Origin: Epichloe hybrida
Lineage: Eukaryota; Ascomycota; Sordariomycetes; Hypocreales; Clavicipitaceae
Length of the DNA stretch: 64,000 nucleotides
NCBI GenBank assembly: GCA_019022495.1
Contig: JAFEKR010000002.1
Span: 4,216,001-4,280,000, forward strand
Direction of reading: 5' to 3'
Position 1 is the first letter of the stretch. Each line of letters starts with the position of its first letter. Under the pieces are notes generated by a model. The model was not told the origin of the DNA. It made no database searches and worked only from the letters and a program-made list of their open reading frames with translations. The position numbers and the translations under genes were made by a program. This document shows positions 34,684 to 47,200 of the stretch, one piece after another.

Positions 34684-36082
34684 ATGTTCGGCTCAAAGCT
34701 GAGTGTAGAACTGCAGGTTCCACGGCTTACGAAGGCCTTCAGTATGCCGGGCCACTGGAAGCGACCATTTTCCCTTTTCTCTAGAAGACCTCGAAGACCT
34801 CGAAGACCAACGGCTCCTGTTCTTACTGGGCCAGTTGACGAAGAGCTGCTGCCAAATGACCGCTTAAAGTACTTTCATCCAACCCAGCCAGGCCAGGTCC
34901 TCGGCGGCAGATACAAGATGATTGTAAAGCTTGGGTTTGGGTCTGGATCCACTGTCTGGCTGGCAGAGAACCTTGCGCTGTGAGAAGACTCCCAAGTTTC
35001 CATCGTCAACGACGCCAAATCTTAACGCCTCAGACTAGTACAAGATGGGGGAAGTCCGATATTCCTCGCTATGTCAGCATCAAGATCCCTGCTTCGGATG
35101 TTGAATCGGCGGACGAGGTGGGATGTATGAAGCTGATTTCGAGTGCCAATCCATCTCACGAGGGTCTCTCGTATATTCGGATCTTGATTGATGTGTTTGA
35201 TTTGCAGGGTGAAGGCGGGACGCACACCTGTCTCGTGTTTGAATCCATGAGGGAGACTCTTTACCAGTTCCAGCGAAGACTGCCACAGCAGAGATTAGGG
35301 CTTCCCATATTCAAGGCATATGTTTTCTGTCTTCTCCAAGCGTTGGATTACTTGCGCACCGAGTGCCGTCTAATACACACAGGTGCGAGTCTTTCCATGC
35401 GGGCCCTGACCTTGTCGCTAATTGCATCGCCAAGACATCAAGGACGATAACATCATGGTTACGATTGAGCATGATTCCGTGCTCAAGGACCTTGTAAACT
35501 ACTACAAGACCAATTCCCAGCCTAGGCACATTCGTACCGAGGATGGGCGTACAACATATCTGTCGCACGATGAGTTCGGAGGCCTTCGAGGCACTACTAT
35601 TCTACCTCGGCTTTCCGATTTCAACCTCTGCTTTCCTGGACTTCCCGATAACCACGGTCATCTAACGCCTATCCAATCTCACCGATATCGTGCCCCAGAG
35701 GTGTTTCTCGGCTGTCCATGTAAGAGAGCGAATGTGTCGCAAGGTGAAGCTGGGGAGAGTTATCATGAACCAGAAGGGCAAAGAATGTGAAACCATGAAC
35801 GAGTTCTGGGGAGGCCCATTTTTCGACGAAGACGGTGCGTTTGATATTATCTTGGTTGCGTGACAAGTTCTGACTGATTGTTATACTACAGGCTGCATCG
35901 TGCGCAAAGACTTGATTGAGGAAGGCAAGGAATTGTCTGGTACGGTGACTGAGCTAGCTGGTGAGGAAAAGGCGCAATTCCTAGACTTTGCCGCCTCAAT
36001 GCTGCAATGGCTGCCCGAGAAGAGGAAGACTGCTAAAGAGCTACTGCAGCATCCCTTTCTTGACGATGTGAGGGGTCCATGA
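34684..36082 (+). pseudogene. SRPK-like protein kinase, internal deletion
   Basis: Remains of an SR-protein-kinase-like gene. Exons read: 34684-34979, 35039-35382, 35435 to about 35720, about 35721-35834, and 35892-36082. Seen: glycine loop LGFGSGSTVWLAE, VSIKIPASD with the lysine, HTDIKDDNIM (catalytic loop in SRPK style), SDFN in place of DFG, RYRAPEVFLG (APE motif), then directly RERMCRKVKLGRV and the tail NEFWGGPFFDED, HPFLDD. The roughly 55 residues that normally follow the APE motif (the DIW segment of subdomain IX and the start of X) are missing, and the frame changes at the junction near 35720-35726. A GTAAG at the junction suggests the deletion took an intron with it. N-terminal RRPRRPRRP is encoded by a 9-bp repeat. 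Not expected to make an active kinase. Confidence 0.75.
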
Positions 36083-36403
36083 AAGAAAAAAAATCAATAC
36101 ATGTACCATAGGATCAGAAGTAGGTTCAAGAAAACCTCGCGGGCAAAAAAATAACTTGAGAGCTGTGAGACGAGGGGCGTCTTGTGTGTGGTAACTTGTT
36201 GGTGGGGCAAGTCAACGCCCCTGGAATCTGGAATGCTCAACTTGCAAGCTCCAGCTCCACACGAGGGCCCAGGCCCAATCGGTCACCGTGTTCAGTCAGA
36301 TGCAACGCCTCGCACCTCGCATCCCACGAAACGGACTGGAGCACCTTCTTCGTCACCTTCTTCGTCAACCGGCCCTTCCACGTCACCATTGAAACAGCTC
36401 ATC
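36083..36403. other. Intergenic, gtb1 promoter side
   Basis: Short gap of 321 bp between the kinase remnant and the glucosidase II beta gene on the same strand. Nothing further recognised. Confidence 0.5.
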
Positions 36404-38286
36404 ATGCAGCGGCCGCGCTCTCTGGTGCTACTGGGCGCCGTCTCTTCCCTCGCCGCTGTCGCTGCTGGCAGCTTGCCGCGCGGTGTTGGCCCAGAGTGTA
36501 AGTTTGATTATTCCTCGGTCTATTAGTAGAATCCTACGCCAACTTGAGAGCTTCTTCCAGGCCTCCAGGTCGACTCAATCGCTTATACTGATTGCCGCAG
36601 ATGTCTCCCACTACCAGGGGACGACTGAATTCACATGCATTTCGGACCCTTCCAGAAAGCTAAGCTTCGACCGAGTCAACGACAACACCTGCGACTGTCC
36701 AGACGGCTCTGATGAGCCCGGCACGGCTGCATGCGCATGGATCGACTCTCGGTCCCCCGACCAACCTCTTCCCGGATCTGGAGCTTCTTCGAGTCACGCG
36801 AAGCTCGCCTTGCCCGGATTCTGGTGTGAGAACAAGGGCCACATCGGCTCCTACGTGCCCTTCATCTACGTCAACGACGGCATGTGCGACCACGACCTCT
36901 GCTGTGATGGCACCGAAGAATACAGCCACGTCGGGGGTGTCAAGTGCGAGAATCGATGTGCCGAAATTGGCAAGGAGTACAAGAGACTGGCGAACGAGAG
37001 GACGCAAAAGATGGAGCGGGCAGCCAAGCAAAAGAATGCCATGCTAACTGAGGCCCAAGAGCTTCGGCGAAAAGCCGAGGCCAAGATTGCTCAATTGAGT
37101 TCGGAAATTGAGGCCCTGGATGTGAAGAAGGCAGATCTGCAAAAGAAGTATGCTGCTGCTCAGCTCCACGACAAGGGTCGCGTAGTGAAGAGCGAGGGTG
37201 CCGGAGGAAAACTTGGCGTGTTGATCGGGGTGGCCAGAACCAGGGTCAACGAGCTTCGCCACGCTCTCGACGGCATGGTGAAGCAGCGAGACGATCTAAG
37301 CTCGAGAGTGCAAGAGCTGGAGACTATTCTCAACAAGTTCAAGGAGGAGTACAATCCCAACTTCAACGATGAAGGTGTCAAATCTGCAGTCAAGGCATTC
37401 GAGGACTATTCCGCCAGAGAGGCCGATATAGTTGAAGACGTGAGCGCCGACGCGGACCTCGAAGAGATTCTCAAGGAAGACGGCGAGACGAGCGGCGTCA
37501 ATTGGGCCGAGTTTGAGAGCGGCGAGGGGGTTTCCGACACGGACATCTGTAAGTGGAAAAAATGCCGATGATATTGGTGCCTGCCTATTTTCCGCCTGCG
37601 TCTTGCAAGAAAGACTAACTTGACTCATAGTATACAACTGGGAGGCCTACCTGCCAGGATTCCTTCGCGGACTGATCCATGAAAAAGTTGCAAGGGTAAA
37701 ATTGTGGCTCATCCAGAACGGCATGCTGGCTGACAGCACCAGCGCCGGGTCAGAATCCCAGCTGGTCAAGGCGGCCCGTGAGGCAGTCGAAGCTGCGGAC
37801 CGGGAGCTCGGAGACAACAAGCGTGATCGCGACAACGATACGGAGGACCTGAAGAAGGACTATGGCCCGTCGGACATTTTCCGGGCCATCAAGGGCAAGT
37901 GCGTCAGCATCGATGCCGGAGAATACGAATATGAACTGTGCTACATGGACAAGACGATGCAAAAGTCCAAGAAGGGCCACGGACACACCAACATGGGCAA
38001 CTTTGTGCGCCTCGAGCGTCTCTTTGCAGATGACGAGGAGCGACTGGATGGCAAGAGCTTGGGCAGAGGCGAACGCATTGTCCTGAAATACGAGGACGGT
38101 CAGCAGTGCTGGAACGGGCCTCGACGAAGCACTGACGTCTGGCTCGGATGCGCCGACAAGGAAGAGGTGTGGCGTGTCAGCGAAGCCGAGAAGTGCGTGT
38201 ACAAGATGGAAGTTGGCACACCTGCTGCTTGTGATGATGCCGAGCAGGCGCAGCAGGGCAACAACAACAACAAGGATGAACTGTAG
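36404..38286 (+). CDS. gtb1: Glucosidase II beta subunit
   Basis: Regulatory subunit of ER glucosidase II, which trims glucose from N-glycans in the calnexin cycle. Three exons, 36404-36497, 36601-37548, 37631-38286 (1,698 nt, 565 residues). Seen: signal peptide (RSLVLLGAVSSLAAVAAG), two LDLa-like cysteine modules (NDNTCDCPDGSDEPGT and FIYVNDGMCDHDLCCDGTEE), a long coiled coil (RLANERTQKMERAAKQ onward, about residues 175-300), and a C-terminal MRH lectin domain (KGKCVSIDAGEYEYELCYMD ... DGQQCWNGPRRS ... WLGC). The protein ends NNNNKDEL, a clear ER-retention signal. Exon joins restore GPEYVSHYQG and DTDILYNWE, matching the family. Confidence 0.95.
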
Positions 38287-38692
38287 ATAATACCAAGAGG
38301 GAGTCTGAGCAGACTGTACGAGATTTGAGACGATACCAAGTGTAATTCTCTTCACGGATGTCCATTGTCGGCCGCCCCCCCTCTCTCTGGTGAAAATCCG
38401 GTGCGTTGGCCACAAGGATAGAAGACGAAGAATGATTGAAAAAACAAAAAACCAGCATCAAATGTACGAGAAGAGCAAGAGGAGTAAAACGAAGGCATGA
38501 CGGCCACCGTGTATGTATTCTTCATCATGGCGCAACTTTTGGACCATTTCCCGGCTTGACCTGCCCCGCAAGTCATTTTGTCATTCATTTTCCCCACCCG
38601 ATCAGATATTTAGATCTAAGATGGCATGGATGTAATCCGGTTCTTCCACCAAGAACAGGAACAGGAACAGGAAAGAACGAAACGGAACCCCC
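38287..38692. other. Intergenic between gtb1 and sugar transporter
   Basis: Gap of 406 bp, same-strand neighbours. A short repeat of aacagga units lies just before the transporter ATG (38653-38672). No gene seen. Confidence 0.5.
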
Positions 38693-40821
38693 ATGTCCTC
38701 CTCCCTCTCCAAGGGCACGCAGCGCGTCTACACGCTCTGCGTCCACCTCGCCATCGGCGCCTCACTATGGGGCTACAACGTGGGCATCCTGTCCTCGGTC
38801 CTCGTCCACCCGGGCTGGCGATCGGCGCTCGGCGATCCCGCGCCGTCGACGACGGGCCTCGTCACGGGTGCGTACTACCTCGGGACGCTCGCGTCGTACC
38901 TCTTCCTGTCGCACCCGCTGGCCGACCACCTCGGGAGACGCCGCGCCGCCATGCTGGGGACCGCGGCGCTCTGCCTCGGAGCCGCGCTGATGGCGGCCGC
39001 CGACGGGGACGCGGCACTCGGGGCGATGCTCGGCGGGAGGCTGGTCTGCGGAGCGGGCGTCGGCGTCGTGAGCACGAGCGTGCCGCTGTACCAGAGCGAG
39101 GTCTCGCCGGCGAGGGAACGAGGCAAGTTTGTCACCATGAACCACGGTGGCTTCATCGCCGGGCTGGCGGCCGGTCTCTGGTAAGTTTTTGTTGTGCCTA
39201 AGCTCGGCCTCGGCCGGGTTCGTTTCCATCTATCGAAACGGCGGAGCGAGAGCGCCAGGGAGGGAAGAAACTATATGTGGAAGAATGCTCACGAGTTTTC
39301 AATTTTTCAATTTTTTTTTTATTTTTTTTTTTCACATCAGGGTCGGCTACGGCTTCACGTTCTGGTCCTCGGACGCAGGCAGGTACTGGGGATGGCGAGT
39401 CTCCATCCTCATCCAGCTCGTTCCCGCAGTCGTTTTCATCACCGGCTTGCCCTTCCTCCCGGATACGTAAGGAAGAAGACGCCCGCCCCCTTCCCCCCCC
39501 CCAAAACCCGGACTCAGTCCGATAACTACTGACCGACGACTCTGAGAGAAAAAAAAGTCCCCGATGGCTCATCCAAAAGGGTCGCGCCGAAAGCGCATCA
39601 CGAGTCCTCCACTCCCTCCGTCAGGGCACCACGTCTCCGCGCCTCATCGCCCACGAACTACGTGCTATTACCTCCGCCGTTGAATCCCGCCGCCTCTCCG
39701 GCATCGAAACCCTTTCGTCGTCGTCTCCGTCCCTCACCCTCACCCTCACCCTCTTCCGCAACGCGAGCCTGTTCGCCCGTCTGTGGCGCGCCTTTCTCCT
39801 CCAGTTCATGGCCCAGATGTGTGGCGCCGCGGCCATGAAGTACTACCTGCCGACGCTGTTCGAGGCGCTCGGCCTCGACTACCAATTTGCCCTCATGGCA
39901 GGGGCGGTGGAAATGACGGGCAAGATTGGCATGACTGTCGTGGAGATGTGGGCCATTGATCGGTTCGGCAGAAGAGGATGCTTGTCAGGCGGCAGTGTGA
40001 TGATGGGCGTCGCGATGATGGTAAGAAGTGAAGAACCCTTCCCTTCCCTTTTTTTTTTTTTTTTTTTCCTCTCGGGGAGCTTTCTTTCCGCCAAAACAAC
40101 ACACGTTCTTGCTAAACTTTTGTAAAGATCAATGGCTTTCTGCCATTGCTATACCCAGGGAATGAGAATAAAGTCTCTGATGTAATCTGCATCGTCTTCA
40201 TCTTCGTATACGCAATGGGGTACAGCCTCGGTCTGGGCCCAGCAGCATGGGTTTATAGCGCCGAAGTAAGTCAAGGCTTTTTTTCTTTTCATATGTGTAC
40301 TTCTCATCACCCCCTCCCCCCCCCTCTGTCTTTGTCAACGTCCTTTTCATCCTCGAAACTCACAAACCTAGATCTTCCCCACCTACGTGCGAGCCCGAGG
40401 CCTCAACTTCGCCGCCTCGGGTGGCTCCATCGGGAGTATCCTCGCGTCTCAAATCTGGCCCGTTGGTCACGCCCGTTTCGGCAGCGGCGTCTACTTTTTC
40501 TTCATGATCGTCAACTTCACCTGTGTTCCAGTAGGATAAACCCCCCCCCGACGTGATCTCGGCTTCCTTAGGAGCCAAACCAAACTATACAGGTACTGAC
40601 CATGGTGTGCTATACAGATCATTTGGTTTCTGTATCCCGAGACAAATGGGCGGGCCTTGGAAGATATGGATAGTTTGTTCGGGAAATCTGATGATGGACA
40701 CGCTCATGCTCATGTTCACCCGGATGGGGTGGCGGAGGACCAGGACCACGCCGAGGATGGTCATGTACAGTCTGAGCAAGACGATGAGGGCGTGGATGAG
40801 CATGAGCCACTGATATCATGA
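38693..40821 (+). CDS. MFS sugar transporter with His-rich tail
   Basis: Plasma-membrane sugar porter, 525 residues in six exons: 38693-39180, 39341-39466, 39558-40020, 40128-40265, 40372-40530, 40618-40821 (sum 1,578 nt). Seen: LWGYNVGILSSVLVHPGW in helix 1, DHLGRRRAAMLG, VPLYQSEVSPARERGKFV, PDTPRWLIQKGR, DRFGRRGCLSGGS, GLGPAAWVYSAEIFPTYVRARG, and PETNGRALEDMD. The C-terminal tail is acidic and His-rich (GHAHAHVHPDG, EDGHVQ) and ends EHEPLIS. Substrate is unknown. Several introns carry long T or C tracts (for example 39300-39335 and 40050-40067). First 300 bases are much more GC-rich than the last part of the gene. Confidence 0.87.
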
Positions 40822-41212
40822 TATATGTAGACTGATGTGGAAATCAAAATTACGGAAATCACCATTTGATAACAAACATTGCCACTTACGATACCATGAA
40901 AAAAAAAAAAAGGATGGGATTCATCAGTGTACGTACGGTATATTGAAAACGCATGTCCCCCCCCCCCCCATCAATGAATCGCCCAACAGTGGCGGAACAA
41001 GCCAATTTGTGACAGAGGCCATCGGTCAGGTTTCATGAAATGAATGCTAGAATAGAAATGAACCCCTGCAATAACAGGAAGAAACCATGGTCGATGATAC
41101 AAAGCCCGTTCCAAGCATTACAGCCTCCAAACTCCGCCCATCCGTGTCTCGCCATCATATCAAAGGCATACAATAAAACGCACTGTCCTCTATGCATGCA
41201 GTGGAGGCGTGC
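40822..41212. other. Intergenic between convergent genes
   Basis: Shared 3' flank of the sugar transporter and TOR; has an A12 run near 40899 and a C10 run near 40960. No gene seen. Confidence 0.5.
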
Positions 41213-44200
41213 TCACCAGAAACTACACCAGCCGATGTAGTGTTGACACAGGTTCTCGAGCTTCGTCGCTTCCACAATCAGTTTATTAACCTGATTGATG
41301 ACGTCAAGTTCTTCGTTATTCTTGAAGTCTCGTCCTGTGAGTTTCTGCTGCACGCGGTCAAGTACCTCAACAGCTCTGGCATTCTGACTCTCGGCCTCTT
41401 GCGCACCATTAACTGCATTGCCATCAGGAGCCGCCGAGCTGTTCGTGCGGGCCCTTGACCTAAAAGTGGGAGGAGCCGAAGGTTCGCCGTTAGCGAGCAA
41501 CTCGGATGGCGCAACATCTGCATCCAGAATGGAGTGTCGGCGGGGACGCGCAGCACCAGGGCCTATAATCGCTGCTTCGCGTTCCGAATGGAAATTGGGC
41601 CCGGTTGGGGATGCTGCATTTGTCAATCGCCAAGTGAGAAGCGGATCATGGATGAACTGCACTGTGTTAGTGAACATTCCCTGGTAGTAATATTGACACA
41701 AGAAAAGAAAGAAAAAAGGAAAAAAAAAGGGTGGGGGGGACTTTGAGCACGCACTGCTTCCAAAACGGCCATAACGCTTTCTTTGTTTTCTCGCAAAACT
41801 CGCATAACGTGCTCGCACGTGATTCGGAAACTACCCTCAATATTGCTGACCTCCATTGCGTATGTCAACATGCGAGTGAGCCTGAACGGTACGCGTTCGG
41901 GAAACTTTTCTCGCTTCGTGGCGACCTCGAAACAGTCGCCAAAATCGATGTGGATGATCTTTCCAGTGATGCGATCCAGCATCAGATTGGAAGGATGTCT
42001 GTCACCGAGGCCAAGGATGTATCCGACCATTGACATGACGCCCAACGAGCGAGTGTAATTGGTTCGTCGTTCCAGCCAAGCCTCTGACGATTTGGACTTC
42101 AGCCAGAGCAGTCGGTACAAATCTTGACCCGTGGTGTTGTCGAGTGCGTAGCCAAATACCTCTACCTTCTGCATAAGCGTGAGGTTGTCGTAGTCTGGTG
42201 CCATTTGTAGCATGATGCGATGCTCAATGTTGAGTAGAATCTTGCGGCTTTCACGGTAATCCCGAATAAGGATATGAAGCGTATCACTATTTGGTACCCA
42301 GCCAAAGAGGCCAGAGTTTTGTGATAGTGGGATGATGGGGTAACGCTGAATATTGAGATGTCGCTTGTAGCATTCCGAGTCGTTGGCAAGTAGTGTATTG
42401 CAGAGACCAAAGAGCTGCATAACCCGTTCGTCCTGTCGGATATCCTCATGACCTTTGAGAAGGAAGGCATACGACGCGCCGTCGCTGCCATGGGTATTGA
42501 GCTTCCTTGGCCGTTGCTTAGAGTTGATAACCATGAGTGTTGTGTCAAAGGACATGATTCTGACGACCGGCTGGCCGCTTCGGTAAGTTCCGGGCACGGC
42601 AAGATCGAGGTCCTTGGAGTTGAGGAGCTTGGGAGAGCAATATGTGAGCTCAAGACTGGTCAGCTGTGGCAATTGCCTAGAGATTCTCCGGAAAACTTGA
42701 TAATAGAGGTCCCAGGCCTGATTCAGGTCATTCACATCTTTAGAGCTCTCGTACTGGTGACACCACTCGTGTGCCTCCTTCAGATCTCGACCAAAGGCCT
42801 GCGCAAACGAAATCTCGCGGAGTGTTTCGGGGCCGCGCTCCAGCAGCCCATGGAGAGGCTCTAGTGTGGCGAACATACCCTCAATGTTATGATCGCCGAA
42901 ATAGAGGCGTGACGCCTCCTCCAGGCCTTCGTGCCAAAGCTCGTGCCAGAGAACGGCTACACGGATAAGTTCATGGCTAACGACATCGGCCTGTGCTACC
43001 AGGTTGGCACTGTGCTGACGCATGCTATCCATGATTTGCGCGGCTGAACGCGAACGTCTAGTATTCTGCCATGACTTCATGGCGACAGTCAACGGGTACA
43101 CCAACGCTTGAGGGTGAGCTCTGCCGACATCGGCCAAGAGGTTATGCACAGCTTGCTGGACGCGCTTGTTAGGTTGATTGATTCTAGCAATGAGCTGAGG
43201 AATAACTTCAAGCCAAGTATCGACAGACACATTCGCAATGCCGTCCAACACAGCCGAGTTCACATCAGAGCTGCCGCCATGTGTGAACCATAGAGTCAGC
43301 AGACGGAGGGTATCTTGGAGAGAGCTTCCGGCGGATAGGGCAATGGATTTGAAGAAGCCTTGTATGGCGGGCACAACGTGTTCGATCAACACCGTCTGAT
43401 CGGTTCTCGACAGCTGGCTTTCGTTTCTGGCAGAGAGAGTCTGGACGATCTCAAAGTTGGCCAACGCCCAGGCATGCCAGGCTTTGTACCATCTCGGGTT
43501 GTACTTCGTAGCCTGGGAGTATGAACTCAAGATCTCCTGCACACGGGTGTGCTGCCAGTCATCCTTATTGAGGGCAATGAGCCATTCTCCTTGACGCAGA
43601 TAGCATTTCGCGAGCAAGACGGTCTGATCATACAAGGCTCTCTGAGTCTGGAGGCTCACTAGAGATGGATCAATTTGGCCCTGGAAGCCATAATCAGTAG
43701 GAAGATTTGCCTCGTTGCCGCCTGCTTGAGCTGCGAGGTGAGCCTTTGCCACGTCTAGTCGGTGCGCGGTATCGTTGGTAAACCTCTGGAGGCAGTACAG
43801 AGTTCGTTCTGAAATGCCGTCCCGGCGTGCTGACGGTTGCTGCCCTAGTTCCCACTCGAACTTCAACATGGCGTAAATGACTTGCGCCTGGATGTTTCTC
43901 GGCGGCATGGACCCTGACCGCTCGCTTCTACTTTCCGGCCAATACGGTATCATTGTCTCCAACGGTGCGTCACTGCCTATGAGCTGTTTAAGGGACTTTT
44001 CGGCGAGGCCCATGCGCCCAGATTTACGGCAAAGGTTGGCGAACTTGATCCACATGCGCATGTTCTGTGCCGGTGAGATAACCAAGGCCCTGAGGCGAAG
44101 CATTCTGTGCCAAACCTCGACGTTGCGCTGACATCCCTGTAATCTGGTTTCCCAGGTTTTGCGCATTGTTGCTCGCTTCTTTTCATCGCATTGTTTGTAG

Positions 44201-47200
44201 ACGATGAGCTCTTCGAGTTCTGCCAGCATCTGAACCCGCACAACAACCTGATACGCTCTGTTGTAAGATTCACTTACGAGGGCGCTCAATTCTGTGTCGA
44301 GACCCTCTCGTGCCTGCTCGATGCACGTGACAGCTTCTCGAAACTGGTTTCTGTGAATCGCAAGAATCGCGCCGAAGAAAGACCTGTCGGGCGAGTGTCG
44401 TTTGAGGGACGACAAATAATTGTCCATGTGATCCCACTTGTTTTGGCCCCATGCTGCCGCGGTAGCGAGAGGTGCAATCATTCGTTGCACTTCCGGAGCA
44501 GAGTTGGCCCACGTGCTGCCGGTGAGGTTGGCGAGTGCATCCCATTCTCCGAGGGCGTGCAAGCATCGCATTTTGCCCATGACGATCTCGATAGGCGTGG
44601 CTTGATCGGCGGGGATCTCGCGCTCGCGCTTGTTGTAGAACGCCAAGGCCTCTTCCCATCGCTCCAGTTTCTCGAACCAAGTTTCACGAAGCTGGATGCC
44701 TTCCTTATAGAGCTGCGCCTTTCTCAAGATTCCAATAGCTGCGTCAGACTGTTGCAATTCATTGTTGATGACGATAAGGGCCTCGACAGCACCGCTGCTT
44801 TGGTCTTGCAAGAATTCGAGTTCCTTGTAGTGGAGAGCCTTGGCGTAGGCGTGGCATCTTGCCGCTTCTCGCCCAAGAACCCTGATGTCAATTGGAAGAG
44901 CCTTGTCGTCATGTTCCATGAACTCGGCCAGATTCAGCAACAACCCCAACAAATCCGGCGGAACATTTTCGGATTTAATTGCGCTCTCGATGTTCTGTAT
45001 CAGCTCGTCTTGGAATTGCTCATACAATTCGCTCCAGCAAGAAACGAAAGCCGAGTTGAACAGTTCACGCGCTAGTGGTAGGTATACACTGGCCAGGCTT
45101 GCGCAGGCACGAAGAGCGTGGTTTGGCGACTCCGTCAACAAGGTTGTGCTGAATCTGCGGAGCCATTCTTGCCAATCTTCCTTGGTAGACTTGCCCCGTG
45201 TATCCCACACTGCCTTCAAATGGATTGCGTTCATCTCCAATTTCTTGGTGCCAAGGTCTGCGAACGGCGTCTCATCCGCAGTATCGGCGAATCTTGATTC
45301 TGATGTAAGATCTTGCGGGAGAACTTCGCCCTTTTGAAGTTTGCTGACAAGAAGCTCGTAGTTTTGATGTTGGATTTGATGTTGATTTATGATCTTGTTC
45401 ACGGTGCCCATGAAATGGATATAGTCTTTTCCAAGTTGCTGTATCAAGGCGCAAAGGGTATCGAGTGCCGTTACTCGGAGCGCTGGCTCGCCAGTGTCGA
45501 GTACTCTTGCAAGTGGATGTATAATCTTTGCCGCGTAGTCATTTAGGTTAACTTGTCTGGATATTTTGCCAATTGTATCAATCGCGTGCTTTCTGACAAA
45601 GACGGGTTGTCCTTGCTTCTCGAATGTGCGGACAATGACCGGAATCATCAAGTGCATGTATTCTTCAGCACTGGCACCGAAAACCAGAAATGCATGTAAA
45701 ACTCGCTCAGATGGGATTCTTTTAGCAGATGAGTCCCTGTCAAGCACTCCGAGCATGTTGGGAAGAATACCAGCTAGGTAAACTTTGAATTCCCCCTCCA
45801 ATGATCGCGAAATTGCCTCTACTAGAGAGAGAATCGTGGTCTGTAGCGACGCGGACGTGTCCCAGTATTGCTGAAGTATTTCAATTATGGCAGGGAGGTA
45901 GGTCCGAATGTGCTGGCGTACGATGGTGACTAAAGTTGCAAGTTGATTGAAGTACGATTCCAACCGCGTAGAGGCTGATGAACGAATCACATGCAAGAAT
46001 GCAGGTATGATCCGGTCAAGAAACGAGACACATTCCAAGCCCAAAGTTCTGAAGATATTCATGATGGCTTCGATGACGGCAGCATGATGCTGTGCGAGTG
46101 AGGGATCTTTCAGAATCTGGAGCAAGGCATTTATGACGACAGTCGGAAAATATTCTTTGTTAGAGGGTGTCAGTCCGGTCATCATGAGAGAGATATCAGT
46201 CATCTGGTTAGATTCAACTCGGCGCTGTATCTCGGGCGTGCGCTCCTCCACTTGCTGTTTCTCATCATTAATATTTTTTTCATGCTGCAAAAGCTCGTGC
46301 AATGCGAACTGACCTGGTGCTTGTAGGGGTCCAAAGCTCCTAGAATGCCCATGAGCTTGACGGTTTCCTGTCTCAGTGAGCCTCTCTGATCCTCGGTCCG
46401 GATGATGCTTTGCAAGATCTCCAGCAGCTGAGGATATTCCAGATACGGCTCAATTACATATCCGGAATTGCTGGCCAACTGGCCCAGTGCATTCAGGGCC
46501 GCTTGTCGCTTGATGTTGGAGGACTGATCTTGGAGCGCGTCTATGATTAGGGGCATCAGACGGTCTTTGTACGGCAACATGTCTTCACCGCCAACCGTCG
46601 CGAGATCTCCAAGTGCCTTTAAGATTGTAGCGGCAACTGTTGGACTGGGATCATTGGCCTTTGGCAGAAGAACTGAAATCATTGGTTCGACATAAGGCTT
46701 GATCAGAGACTGGGCATTCTGAACCAGCAGACTCAAAAGTTTGGCACTCTCCTCCTTATTTCGCGCCACTTCTGAGAACTCCAGTTCTGTCAGCATTTGT
46801 ATCAGGGTCTTTCTCAAAGAGGGGATGACATATGCCGGATTAAATCGAGCCAAACGACCAATAATCGATATGGCAACCTCGCGAATGGCGAATATTTCAT
46901 CGTTGAGCGCGAAAAAGAGTATCCTGATGTTTTCAGCTTTTGCAAGATGACGATCAAAGCGCTCATCTAACGCTGCAAGGACTGTTCGCCTGATGTTGGG
47001 TTCAGGGTCTGCTATACCGACAGTCAGTAGTTTTTCGATGACATCACCCACGACCTGAAGTGCATGATAGCTGGTTTGATTGACAATAGGATCCCGAACG
47101 TAGAGTTGACAACAGGTTAAAGCCGCAGCCTCACGGATCTCGGGATCTTCGTCCTCCACGTATTTAATTGCCACATCGCGAACAAACTCATTCAAAATAT

